Origin: Trichinella spiralis
Lineage: Eukaryota; Nematoda; Enoplea; Trichinellida; Trichinellidae
Direction of reading: 5' to 3'
NCBI GenBank assembly: GCA_000181795.3
Contig: CM012954.1
Location: 10,989,422-11,053,421, forward strand
Length of the DNA: 64,000 bases
Of the stretch, positions 1-13,849 are shown one piece after another; positions within the stretch are counted from its first letter, which is position 1, and every line of letters starts with the position of its first letter. The notes under the pieces were generated by a model. It saw only the letters and a program-made list of their open reading frames with translations. It made no database searches and had not been told where the DNA came from. The translations under genes were made by a program, and so were the position numbers.

Positions 1-180
1 GACCTTCTTAACATAAAAAATCGTAATTTTTTTTCTTGTCTCAAGGCAGCGGGAAACTTTTTTACAATTTAAAAATATTTGCTTTAACAAAATTTAAGAG
101 AAAAATGAAAGTTAACTGGAATTTTCACGTATATCAGCAAAGAAGCTGGAAGAAACGAATTGGCAAGGAACAGCATGTTT

Positions 181-2542
<2,362 letters not shown>

Positions 2543-3814
2543 TATAAACAACTGCACTTTGACAGAAAACACTAACTAACCATCGAGAAACTGTGCTATT
2601 GGAAAAAACAATGTAAATACAGTAATCAGCAGAAGCTGAATAATTGTCAAAAAAGTACACGATAATTGCTGGATACTCTGATCAAGTTCAGGACAAAGAA
2701 TTCGCGATCAAGCAACGACCACAATGTTTGTCCGAGCACAGATGACGCATCGAATTAGAACTACACATAAAGATAACTAGGTAAAGCATTACAAAACGAC
2801 AGTACTGTGCGACGACGATAGTGAAATAATTTCGATGACGATTATTTAAATGCTAATTTTAAAAACTGTTGAGTAAGTATATCATTATTTCATATTTATA
2901 GCAATTTTACACAGAATTTATCATAATGAAATTCAAGATGTTTTCTCCAGTGAAAAGGTTTTCTGAAAATTTATTTAATAACAAATAGACAAAAAGACAA
3001 AAAATAATTAAACAAAAAATTAAACACAGCAAATTTTTACCAAAAACTGATATTTAATAAATTTTACAAATAAACATAATTGGCCTGAAATTTCATGAGA
3101 ATACTAGAGGTGAAAAATATGTTTAAAGTTGAAAATGAAAGTATTTTATAATTGTATTATATAATTTATCTAAATCTTTTGTAAAATGTGAATTTTATAA
3201 TCCAATTACAGTTTTGGGTTAATACAAATTATAACTACAGTACACTTCATTTTTCAAAAATGATATAATAGCTACAAGTAAATTTATTTATCTTTGAGTA
3301 AATAGTTATAACCAATTATTTATATTTATGAAATATATGAATATCATAAAATACTTTTGCATAAGAAGCAAAATTTTTAACTTTTGTTCATAAAGATTTC
3401 CAAGTACATAATTAAAATGCAAAAGTGCTTTATAAATAAAGTAAAATAAAATAATAATTTACATTAATTATTAATGTCATAATATTTATTCGAGTAGTAT
3501 CTTTTTTGCACTATTACTTTAAGTTTATAAAACACTTTTATTACTTTAATTTATAGTTACGTGAATATGCAGAAGAAAATAAAAAATTTCAATTATTTTT
3601 AAAAGGAAAAATTATCAAATAATTCTTAATTATAATTGTTTAATGTCCTAATTCATTTTTTGAGGTCAAAACTAGATTTTCAGGTTTAGTTACCTATTAC
3701 CTCATTTCGGTATTTGTGTTCCAAGTGTTCCACAGTAAGACTTGGTGTTGGGCACTTTAGTCATTTCATTTCTTTGTCGTTGGCAAGCGAAGTGATATCT
3801 CCCTCTGTTGCGAA
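2543..3814. promoter_or_regulatory. Divergent intergenic region between PAK and FMR1
   Basis: About 1.27 kb separates the two start codons, which face away from each other, so promoters and 5' UTRs of both genes should lie here. The middle (about 2880-3660) is very AT-rich, with no coding potential and no recognisable repeat family. The last 150 bp before the FMR1 ATG are less AT-rich. No specific promoter element can be named with confidence. Confidence 0.5.
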
Positions 3815-6800
3815 ATGGATATTGAAGTTAAAGGAGAAAATGATTGTTATTACAAGGTGATTGCTATTTTTTTCAACAATAATTTATTTATTCCCTATAA
3901 TTTTTTATTCAAATGTTATGCTTTCCGAATTAACGCGCCTTGTTCGAATGATTTGCATCTTTTGTTTAAGGAAGTTCATTCAGCAGTTGCCGCCATTTAT
4001 GTTTTAGTCGAATTTATATAGTTTTAAACATTTTATTTGCTCATTGATAGCGGCATTTTTCTGATAATCTGTTTATTTCTCTTTTATGTGAACGCGGGAA
4101 GATCTTTTGTGTAAAAATTTATACTTGAACGTAAATGGTTCAAATCAGTTTTGATTTTTATTAGTGTATTTTTTGTGTTGATTTTGTTGTTCGGTTCTCA
4201 AAAATAATATTTTAAATTTCATGTTACGAAATATGCTTATTTACTGAATAATTTAACTAATTTAATTCTCGAACATTACGTTGTTCACATGTGGTATTTT
4301 TATTTACATTTATTGAATTATAGGGCACAATTCAAGCCTTGCATACAAATGGAGCGCAAGTTGTTTTGGAAAATGAGTAAGAAGAAGTTCGTTATTTTTT
4401 TTTGAGCTTTGATTAAATTTCTCTTAGACCTAACACCCCAAAGTTATATCAGTACGAATATTTGCGTTTATCACCGGCCGATACTTCTGCTAAACCAATT
4501 ACTTTTACGGAAGGCCAGATTGTAGAGGTATATTTTGTCAACTTATTGATAATACCTTACTTTTTAAGGTTTTCGCTTTTTAAGTGAATGTCATCTCTCC
4601 GACACTAATTTTAATGCTTGTTTGATATTATTTTTCAGGTATTTGTTTGTCCGAATGAAGTAGAGCCCTTAGGTTGGTATCAAGCGAAAGTCCATAGCAT
4701 TAAAGGCGATTTTGTTTGTGTCGACATAAACGCTCCTGTGTCATCAAAAGAAGTGATTAGTGTCGATTTGGTTCGTCCTGTTAATTGCAGTCCGATAATT
4801 ACAGCAAGCAGTTTTCGAACTACCAAAATATCTGTTCCACCTTCATTGGACGAATAGTATTTAAATATTTATAAATTTAAATATTTTTTTAATGAATAAA
4901 TATATATATTTTTTTAGTTCCATGCGTCCAGATGCCCACGCTGAATTTGCTCAGCACGTCGGACGTATTTTGGTTAATTATGATCCTCAGTCAAAACAAT
5001 TGATTGTGACAGTATGTTTTGTGTTGATGATTTTTTTCAGTGGCAAGTTTTGATTTATAAATATGATTACAGTCATGCTACGATGATGCAATTGAACGAG
5101 CCGAAATGCTAGCTGAAATGCATTTTCGTCTTTTGTCACAAAAACTTTCTCTTAAACAACGAACCGAAGATGCAACCAAACAGTTACAAGTATGGAAACG
5201 TGCGCTTGTTCATATATGTTTAATTTAGTATTAATTTAATCTTTTATTTTTATAGAACACGCATATCTCGCAGGACGGAATTGTGGAACAGTTCGTGGTG
5301 CCGCATTATCTGATGGGTCTTGCAATTGGTGGTCATGGATCGAATATTGCGCAGGCACGAGCTGTCGATGGGGTAATTGACGTGAAGATAACGCCGGCCG
5401 GTGATGATATGGTTGAATTCCGGGTTATCGCAAATAATGCTAAAGCAGCTCGCAAAGCGCGAAGTTTGCTTGAGTACAGCGAAGAACCATATATGGTGCC
5501 TCGAGATATGGTGGGTAAGTAAATCTTCAACAGTATTTTTTTTTTAGTAAGTAAAACGTTTTCTTCAAAAATCGTTTATTTTTCTTTGTTTTAGGAAAAC
5601 TGATTGGTAAAAGCGGCCTTGCAATTCAAGAAATTGTGGATAAGTCAGGCGTCGTCCGAGTCAAAGTGGGCGATGAGGACTCCTCAAGAGAAAACACCGC
5701 AGAGGCAATTCTTTTAACTTTTTCTTGTTACAGTTTTGTTTATTAATATGTCACGTTGCATAACATACTTGAAAATAATTTTAGGTACCGTTTTGGTATA
5801 TTGGAACAGTTGAAAGTATCAAGAACGCTCGTTTTCTTATGAGTTATCATATGAATCATTTAAAGGTACGAACGAGCCTTCCAATTTTTCCAATTGTTAT
5901 CCTGGTTAGAATTGTTGTAATGAGACATTAACATTGCAACTTTTCAAACCTAAAATAGATGCGGTTTTATATGTTTTTTATCTTTATCTGCGTTCAGGTG
6001 GACAGTATTGATAGTATGAATATGTCTGTTGAGCGCAGGCACAAATTTCTTTTTACACAAGCATATGGTTAGCAGTTGTGCCCTTTCGATTTCATTAGTT
6101 TTAGATGTTGACACTGAAAAATAAATGACGTTGAAATAAATGTACATTGATTCAGTAAATTTGAACTTGTTTTTGTAGGAAATGGAGAGTCTTCGACAAG
6201 AAGCTCAGGAGTTAAATCGTCAACTCCGAGGCAGAATGACTCCACCGCATAACAATTATTCCAACAACCAGAGTCGAAGTGAAAGGTAATTAATTTTAAT
6301 TTTAGTTTCTATTTTTGTGTTATTGTTTTTTATTCTAAATTTAGGGCTTACCATTCGGATATCGAGTCGAACCCTCCAGTTCGCGGAAGAGGCGGATATG
6401 GGCGTCCGCGAGGTCGTTATATGCGGGGTATGGTGAATATGATATTAGCATCTGGCATGAGTTGTGATTGCTCACGTTTGATTGTATTTTGTTTTGCTTT
6501 CGTTTCCGGATAGTCATTATTTTTATTTTAGTTTCACTTGTATGTGCAAACACATGTGTTTATTTTTGCATGTGCTTTTAGGCAGCTTCCGTGCTTTGGC
6601 AAAGTTGCAAGAGCGAACGCTTAAAGCGATGGACAGGAAACTGTCCATGCAGGGATTTGAAGGTGGTGGGCACGTTTGCTTTATTTAATTTTTGTTTGTT
6701 TGCACTTGTTTTGCACACTGCATATGCTGCATTTTGATTTTACTTTTTTCATAGTGCAATGCAGGAATAGAATATTATTTTTATCGATGGGAAATGTTTT

Positions 6801-7285
6801 AGGAGCACCGCCAAACAGTGGAGGTGATAGTGATATGATGTATCAAGCTCGTGAGCGTAGACGTCAAGTTGATGAAGAAAGCAACCCAGCTCCTGAGCAT
6901 CCCGAAGATCGAGGTGAATTGATTGAAAGTTACTATTCTTGTTTTGAAAAAAAGTAATTATTGATTTTTAGATAGCGCGTCATCACAGGAAGCCGGTACC
7001 AATATGGGAATACGCCGCAATCGACGTCGTCGTGAAGGGCGTGTTCACCGTTGGACTGGAGGCCGTGGTAGCGGTGGTAATAGACCATTCCAATCTGGTG
7101 GTGGTCGTGCTTCTAAAGAGCAGCATAGTTCGGGCGCGGAAACTGCCGAACTCTTGTCCAATGGCAAGCCGCCTCGTGCAGCAACTGGCGGAAATCCATC
7201 ACAGCAGCAGCAGCAGCAACAACAACAACAGCAACATTCTATAACTGATAAATCCGGTGGCAGCTTGGTCAACGGAAGTTCATAA
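3815..7285 (+). CDS. FMR1: FMR1/FXR family RNA-binding protein, complete, 14 exons
   Basis: Translational regulator that binds mRNA and ribosomes. Exons: 3815-3856, 4324-4376, 4428-4527, 4639-4856, 4918-5011, 5073-5189, 5256-5514, 5595-5704, 5785-5865, 6179-6285, 6345-6427, 6582-6662, 6803-6913, 6972-7285. They sum to 590 codons (589 aa; human FMR1 632). Seen: two Agenet/Tudor modules in roughly the first 140 residues, KH1 at about 220-283 with GxxG 233-236 (GGHG), KH2 from about 291 with GKSG 299-302 and the very conserved IQEIVDKSGVVRV, a short coiled segment after KH2 (EMESLRQEAQELNRQLRG), two Arg/Gly-rich stretches (exon 11 and exon 14), a Gln run, and a C-terminus SLVNGSS like human LVNGVP. 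The long insert inside human KH2 is nearly absent. The intron after exon 8 appears to be GC-AG. Exon 12 starts and ends in phase 1, so it can be skipped without shifting frame. Confidence 0.95.
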
Positions 7286-8232
7286 TTTCATGGGAAAACA
7301 GCATCCATCATCAGCCGAATAACATTGATTAACGTATTATATCGTGACTCCAACTCATATCCAGTTTTTGTCAGTTTATTTTTTTAATACTACTCTATCC
7401 TTAAGCGTTTATTCTTTCTTTTCGCTCTTTTTCTATAAGTGTGGCTTTTGCTATAATGTGATAAAGGAAGGGAATGGGATATCCTTTTCTCTCCACACAT
7501 TGATCATCATCGTTCATATTCATTCATTCATTCGAATTTCAGTTTATATATACGTATCCAACTTCAGCATTTTAACGGCGGTTTTTCATTACTATCCATT
7601 TCAAAACAGATATTTATTGTTTGGCTTGAAATGTATTAATCGACTCGGACATGAAAAGATAGCCCAGGCTTTTTTTGAAAAAATTTCCATAGTCGTTTGT
7701 TTGCTTGCGGGAGAGAAAACATTAATCGTGTAGCCATTGTGCACGCTTGCCTATGCACTGAAACGAGCTGTGTGAATGGAGTTGAGTGTACTTACTTTTC
7801 TTGGAATGAAAACTCAATCGAAACAGAGTGTGATGATTGTTTTTTTTGTTTTGTTTTTTTCCTGGTAAAGCGAATCTGCATGCGATAACATTTCGAAAAA
7901 TGACTTATCTTTTGATGAAAATTTTTTCCACTTGTTATTCAACTAAAAGGACGTCTTATTTACAGTAGGCTTTGTCTATGTGAATGAGATGTTTTTTTTG
8001 TTTTTGTAGAATTACAATTGTAACAAAGGCACGCAAATATTTTCTTTCTTAGTGACACCATACATTCTTCCATTTCAGTTATATTACTGCGATAGAGATT
8101 TACCCAAACAAAAAAAGTTTTTGAAAATGTCGATTCCACTGTATTCCGTATCCTTCAGACGGCCAAAAGCAGCAGTATCACGTTGCAGGGTGCCTCGATG
8201 AAATAGTTGGAAACTTGGTGTTGCTTGTGTTC

Positions 8233-8238
8233 AATAAA
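8233..8238 (+). terminator. Probable FMR1 poly(A) signal
   Basis: AATAAA about 950 nt after the FMR1 stop codon, followed by a TG/T-rich stretch, as expected downstream of a cleavage site. A second AATAAA-like site sits near 8434. Confidence 0.5.
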
Positions 8239-8406
8239 CAGTTTGTTGGATTGGTTAACAAATGCCAAAAAACCGTAATACAATCAAATATGTTTTTCCA
8301 TTTGATATTAATTCCAGTTAAAAATGTAAAACTGGGCATTACAAAACTATGTTGCAATGAAATGTACACTTTTGAAATCTATTAGAAAAACATGTATCAA
8401 AAAAAA

Positions 8407-8412
8407 TTTATT
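8407..8412 (-). terminator. Probable poly(A) signal of the secreted-protein gene
   Basis: AATAAA on the minus strand about 50 nt beyond the TAG stop at 8459-8461. Confidence 0.5.
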
Positions 8413-8458
8413 CCAAACTACCGTCTAATTTAAATAAAGTATAATCAAGATTAAAAAA

Positions 8459-9673
8459 CTAATTTAAGCAGCACATTTTTTTCAACTGGTGTTGTACTTT
8501 GCACTCTTCTTCGACTCGGTTGCGAATGGCCGTTTCGACGGGTTTTTCGAATGCTTTCAATCCGAAACATTTCTCATATTGAGCTAATAATATTGCAAGC
8601 ATGTTCGGTATCTCATTTCTAGCACACTGGCATTCCATACTTTCAAGTTGTTTCAATTTTTCTTGGCAATGATCAGTCATACTTAACACAAAATACACAA
8701 ACAGAGAACGATAAAATCAATACAGAAATATTAATAATTGCAAAATGTAAAACGAAACATACTTCAACATGCAAACACCGACAGACGAGCAAAGCTCTCG
8801 GAAAAGCATGTCAATGCGTAAAACGTGATCGAACGAAGAGTGTTGATACTGGTGAAATACATTGGTCAGACATTTTTTAGTATTCATAGATGAATCCAGA
8901 TTTGGACAGACATTTTTCGAATTGGCCGCCCTTATCGATTTGATCGCAACAGTATCGAACAATTCATCCGGCCTAAAATTAGAAAAGAATGAATTTGTGC
9001 ATCTTATTATTTCTCATTGTTTTTCGTTTAGGAACTTTTTTCCGTATTGCACCAGTCGTTTGTAATAATCAGAACGAGACGGAATATCTATATTTTCAGG
9101 AAATTCGAAGCCTGGAATCACTTTGCGTATGCATTTTTGGATCAGTTGCACGGTGTCGTTGTACGCTTCCAACATGCATTTTTCCTCATTACCGTTGTAC
9201 TCACGGTCAGATGAATTACTGAACCACAGTGGATTGAGAACAATTTTAATTTCTATTTCAGAATAAGGAGTCACGTTGGCAATGGGATCGATGCGATCAA
9301 ACCGATCTGGCGTTGCACATTGGTTTCTAAAATGGTAATCCACATCAAACATTGTTAACTTGTTCAAAGTTATATTTTGCAAGCTAAATACTTTAAAATT
9401 TTTTTCGAAATATTCATTTTACAAAACATTATGCTTATCACACAATTCGTTCATCGTATCATAACAAACAACATACATGGTGAAACAGTTGCTGACTTTG
9501 GAAATGAACGTCTCTTGATCAAAGGCGGGATATTTTGTTTGCAACACATTTGCATAGTGAATGTCCAGACAGTGGAAGAAGTCTGTAATTTGTACGCCGC
9601 ATTCGTAGGATTCAACTACAGACGCAACAGAACACCATATTATTGCAAGCACTCCTGCACAAGTCAGGATCAT
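8459..9673 (-). CDS. Cys-rich secreted protein, unknown family, complete, 4 exons
   Basis: Exons: 9673-9423, 9383-9036, 8972-8763, 8681-8459. Every junction is phase 2 and joins cleanly, giving 344 codons with TAG (343 aa). The start ATG opens a typical signal peptide (MILTCAGVLAIIWCSVASV), so secretion is likely. The mature part has many cysteines spaced as repeated helical-looking units: an N-terminal unit with C..FFHCL and NCFTMYVVCY, a middle unit with EKCMLEAYNDTVQLIQKC, then VCPNLDSSMNTKKCL with FRELCSSVGVC, and a last unit ending VQHQLKKMCC. Several NxS/T sites are present. The layout resembles nematode secreted Cys-rich families in general style, but I do not recognise a named domain. 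The exon 2 donor (GTTCCT) is weak and is the least certain junction. Confidence 0.8.
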
Positions 9674-10992
9674 GTTCCTGATGGAACGAGAAATATTATT
9701 TTGAAATTTGGAAATTTTCGCTCAGAAATTACCACTATTGACATACTTTTTCTTGTTTCAACCTTTCAAAATATTCATTGCTTTCAAATCGATCATCCCC
9801 ATCCTGACATTTAACATTATGTGTGAAACGAAAATATTCAAAATAATGGCACAAAACAATGAAAATTTAAAATTAAATAGAAATTTTCAGCTAAAGACGC
9901 CTTTATCAAAATTTAGTACTTTTTTTAAATAAAAAACATTGAATTATTATATTGGTTAAACTTTAGTGCAATTAATTACTGTAAGTCGATGGTTCAGGAT
10001 TGCTTTTGCCAATATATATCTTGGCTGTCTTGACTTAAATTATCATTCGTCTTTATTATTGAATCAGTTTAATTATTTTTATAGCATTATTTTTGTCTGC
10101 TTTCTTCGTGCATTTAAAAAATGCTATCATCATGATAATCTGAAAAGAAAACTGTAACGAATGTTCAAATGAGTGCGGGGGCGTGGCGTTAAGTGGGTCG
10201 TTCCATTTTGCTAGCTGGGTATATGTATATAATACTGTTTTGTTAATAGAATTTTAATTCGAATAATACTAATGATCAACTAGAGAATGGTAGTGAAAAA
10301 TTAACATGAACTGACTGCTGTATAATAACTGTTAAGCTGTACTTATCGTTTTTAAATTGTTCAAGTAGTTTGATAAAATGGTTTAAGCAGATTAGTCAAT
10401 TAAGTATTATAAGTCACGCGTTGAATATTTAATCTCCAAATAGTCCATAAAATCATCTTTTATTTAAATCTAAAAGTAGAACATTGACTTTCTATTCGCA
10501 TTTCTCGCGTCATAAAAACATCAGTAATTGTATAATTAATTGTCCACTTTGTGAATTTGTTTCAGAAAACTGCTTTGGGAGTTAAAGTTTGTTTTTTGTT
10601 GATTTTTCTTGATTTGTGTGATTTAATCAAAGTTCTGTTTTTATACGCTACTAGTTTGAAAATTTATATCAATTTATACACCCACTGGATGTCAAAATTT
10701 TATTGTTTTCTTCTTCTTCGTGTTCCTGATTGTGATCGAAGTGATTGATCAGTTTTAATTAAAAATTTGAAGCAACAGAACTGTCAACCACGCATTTCCA
10801 AACTCCCAGAGTAATGTCTTCTTGGTACCTACGCATTATGCGATGCCATCTTAGAAGCTCTCATCTAATTCATGCCTGTGGACATGATTGAACTGTGAAG
10901 TGAAATTCATCAATTGTAAACTTGATATTAAGGTAAAAGTTATTTAAACACTTGTAATTTTAAACTAATTCAAACTGATATTATAAACATAA
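9674..10992. other. Intergenic region between two divergent secreted-protein genes
   Basis: About 1.3 kb of AT-rich sequence with short random open frames. Both flanking genes begin with signal peptides and face away from this region, so it should hold both promoters. I see no repeat family or RNA gene. Confidence 0.4.
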
Positions 10993-12163
10993 ATGATTTG
11001 CAAAGCAGTTGCGTTGTTTTTGTATATTTTTTACGGTTGGTTCAATTTATGTGCACACAGTGGTAAGAGGCATTTGATGCTGCATTGTATTTTTGCATAA
11101 TTACATTTTACATTTTTGTTTTAATTAAATTTTTACATGTTTACATTTTAGTATGAATGTTAATTTTTTCTATTTCAGCAAGAAGGGTTGATGAATTTAC
11201 AGTTATTATACCGGAAACATCTGAAACTTGCACTGTTGAACTGAAATATGGAGTTGGATATTCTTACAGGCAGTTGGATGAAGAATATGGAATCTATTCG
11301 CTGTCAGCTTGTGTTCACTTGTGTAAAAGAAAATATTTTAATTGTGCTGCAGTTGATTTCGATCGTCAAAGAAATGTTTGCATTTCTTTGAAACGTGCCA
11401 CTGCTGATACAACGCCCTACATGAGATCTTCTGGAGACTTTGCCGTAATCACTTACTGCTCAAAAGGTACACGTTTGTGAAAGTATTGTGCAAAAATGTT
11501 GTTTTGGTTGAAGAACATTTTCAATGGAACATTTTCTTTTGACATGAAATCTTTTTCATAATATTCATTCTATTATGCTAATTAATTTTTAGGTAGTGAA
11601 ATGTTTGGAAGAAGAACTACGGACTTTAATTTCTACAACAGCGATACAACTACTCCATCATATTCTAGTGAGGAAATTTTTTTATTAAATGGAAATATTA
11701 TAATTCTCTTGTATTTGTTTTTTGAAGATTATGGAAGGTTTCGAAGCAGAACGACGAATTTTGATTTGTACGACAGTTATACAACAACTCCATCATATTA
11801 TGGTATATATCTGTTCTTTTAATTTCATTAGAACTGAAAACTTTGATAATCATCAATTGAATATTCTTCAATAACTCTTATTTGCATATTTTTGTTAGAA
11901 AATAAATTATTTTCTAATTAGGTGCTTGCCCTGATGGTGAAAATTCGTTTAAAACTTGCCTTAGCAGTTCCTCGTGTCCAGATGGTTATTATTGTAAAGA
12001 TGGAAACTGTTGTCGTGACAAAGGTTCAGGAAAAGGCCGTTGTCCATTTATAAAACCACGAAATTTTTCAAATTCAAAATTTTGTCTGTCTGACGCAGAC
12101 TGCGGTTTTCATCAAAAATGCTGCAAATATGACTATCTGCAGCGGTGCACTGATACAATTTGA
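10993..12163 (+). CDS. Secreted PAN/apple plus lustrin/WAP-like Cys-rich protein, complete, 5 exons
   Basis: Exons: 10993-11062, 11179-11466, 11593-11667, 11728-11802, 11922-12163. All junctions are phase 1; 250 codons with TGA (249 aa). Order of parts: signal peptide (hydrophobic residues 5-20), a PAN/apple-type domain with CTVELKYGVGYSY, ACVHLCKRKYFNCAAVDFD, VCISLKR and VITYC, two near-identical 25-residue linkers rich in Thr/Ser/Tyr (TTPSY) from the tandemly duplicated exons 3 and 4, then a lustrin-like module (CPDGENSFKTC, SCPDGYYCKDGNCC) and a WAP-like four-disulfide segment (RCPFIKP, FCLSDADCGFHQKCC). PAN domains bind proteins or carbohydrate, and lustrin/WAP modules are common in nematode cuticle or protease-inhibitor proteins. 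An extracellular adhesion or inhibitor role is inference. AATAAA at 12252-12257. Confidence 0.85.
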
Positions 12164-12251
12164 AATACAATTGAAGCTGTTCAACAATTCATATAATAAT
12201 TCAATTATGCGATGTACTTCTTAATTCAGTATTTGATTGGTGTTTACTTTG

Positions 12252-12257
12252 AATAAA
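12252..12257 (+). terminator. Probable poly(A) signal of the PAN/lustrin gene
   Basis: AATAAA about 90 nt after the TGA stop at 12161-12163, followed by a T/TG-rich stretch. Confidence 0.55.
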
Positions 12258-13824
12258 AATTTTTGTGCTTTGTTAATGCGTGTTATTGGTGTTATGCTAT
12301 CATCAAAAATAATGTTGTTTACATGAAAACTTGTCAGACGTCTTATTCGCGTTATTTATTGTACGTGATGATCGTAAACATTACTGTAAACACAATGTTA
12401 ATTCTTTTTATATTTGTATTCGTATATTATTTGGTTTTGAAATTGTTTTCTTTCATGTAAAATTACATTTTTATGTTTTCAATTCTTGAATCAAATAGAA
12501 GTGGCATACAGAAATGATCATCTATTCACTATAAGTTTCTTGCATTTTGTTGCAGATTCAGTTGCGTTAAAATGAAAATTATCAAATATATTAAATTATG
12601 AAAACAAAGAACAAGAATATACAAAACGAAATACATGTAATTCATTCGACTATGATAATTAAGTTTTGAAAATGATTGATGAAAAAAGTTCCCGCGCAAA
12701 ATGCAAATTATGTGATACTTATTCAAAACGCGTGCTTTATACTTTGCTGTGTTGAACATGCTTTTATAACGCAAGAATTTTAAATTATGTGCAAAAAATA
12801 AATAGTATTATATTGTCATATCTGATTAAATTTATAGTATTGTCATTTTTGCAAAAATTTGAAGCGAACTGTTCAAGTAAGATACTGTATCTTATATTTG
12901 AAAAACCGGTTTTAGATTTTTGAAATCTTACTATTCCTCACTTTTCACTCACTTCACTGTGCAATGAATGGTTGAGTGATCATTTGAGTTGTCACATTTG
13001 TATGTTGCCATTTAAATTACTGTTCAGTGAGTATTTTTAAATGATTTATTTAGCAGTTGTTATTGAATTAACCCTTGTTTTATGAATACAATTTAAGCTT
13101 ATAAGTTTTATCATAATTAAAATTTTCTTGATTTTTAAATCCGAATTGTCGCTTTTTTTTGTTTCGTTCAGAACATGCGTTACTATTTCTCCGTTTTATT
13201 GTGATTTTGTATTTATTTTTCAAATTATTTTTTATTAATACACAGTTATATAGCCGTGAGGTTATTTTACCGCATCGTACATAGTGCATCGATAATTTAT
13301 TTTATCAGTTGATGATGATTTGTTTTCTCTTTTCATTTTAGGTCAGAATAAATGTTCCATAATTCGTGCATGTTTACCGTCACTGAAATACCGAATTTGA
13401 AATTCATCAACGAAAATCAACTACCAGTAAATGTTTCAAATTGCTACTTTTCGTCTTTTTTAAAGGTAAGCACAGATTTTTTTATACTGTACTATTTGTT
13501 GCTATTTTCATTATGAGATGACTTTTCAAAATTATGTAAAAGAAGTTGTTTATGTATATTTTTTAATTTTATCTACTGAATTGGTGAAATTTAGTTTCCT
13601 CTGTTGCAATATAAGTTTTTTGTGAAAAAAATCATTTTAAAGTTACAAACTGAGCAGAAAAACAAAAAATAGGCTTAGAAATTATGAATGTAGTGAAAGC
13701 AAATATTTACATGTGAACAAACATACAAAGTTGTTAGTTAAAGGTTGATTGTTTCATTTTGATTTTCTTCCATTTGGCACCGATGTTTGCACGATTAAGG
13801 CCAATAAAAAGCCAATGTAAACTT

Positions 13825-13830
13825 TTTATT
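13825..13830 (-). terminator. Probable poly(A) signal of the RNF220-like gene
   Basis: AATAAA on the minus strand 20 nt beyond the TGA at 13850-13852. Its position supports that stop as the true end of the gene. Confidence 0.5.
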
Positions 13831-13849
13831 TCTTGAAAATGATTAACAT

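Larger units (their letters stand above)
7286..8458. other. FMR1 3' UTR and convergent 3' ends
   Basis: No coding potential. A plus-strand AATAAA at 8233-8238 fits the FMR1 poly(A) signal, giving a 3' UTR near 1 kb. A minus-strand AATAAA (plus tttatt at 8407-8412) lies about 50 nt past the stop of the next gene. The two transcripts therefore end about 170 bp apart or overlap slightly. Confidence 0.6.
12164..13849. other. AT-rich intergenic region with one possible orphan exon
   Basis: Mostly non-coding. One 124-bp stretch, 13342-13465 on the plus strand, is bounded by a good acceptor (TTTCATTTTAG) and a strong donor (GTAAGC) and holds an open frame from an ATG (MFHNSCMFTVTEIPNLKF...). No partner exon was found. 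Minus-strand AATAAA (plus tttatt at 13825-13830) fits the end of the RNF220-like gene. Confidence 0.35.

Noticed and set aside
7045-7272. Minus-strand open frame with 12 consecutive Cys
   Set aside because: Antisense of the CAG/CAA run encoding poly-Gln in FMR1; no independent support.
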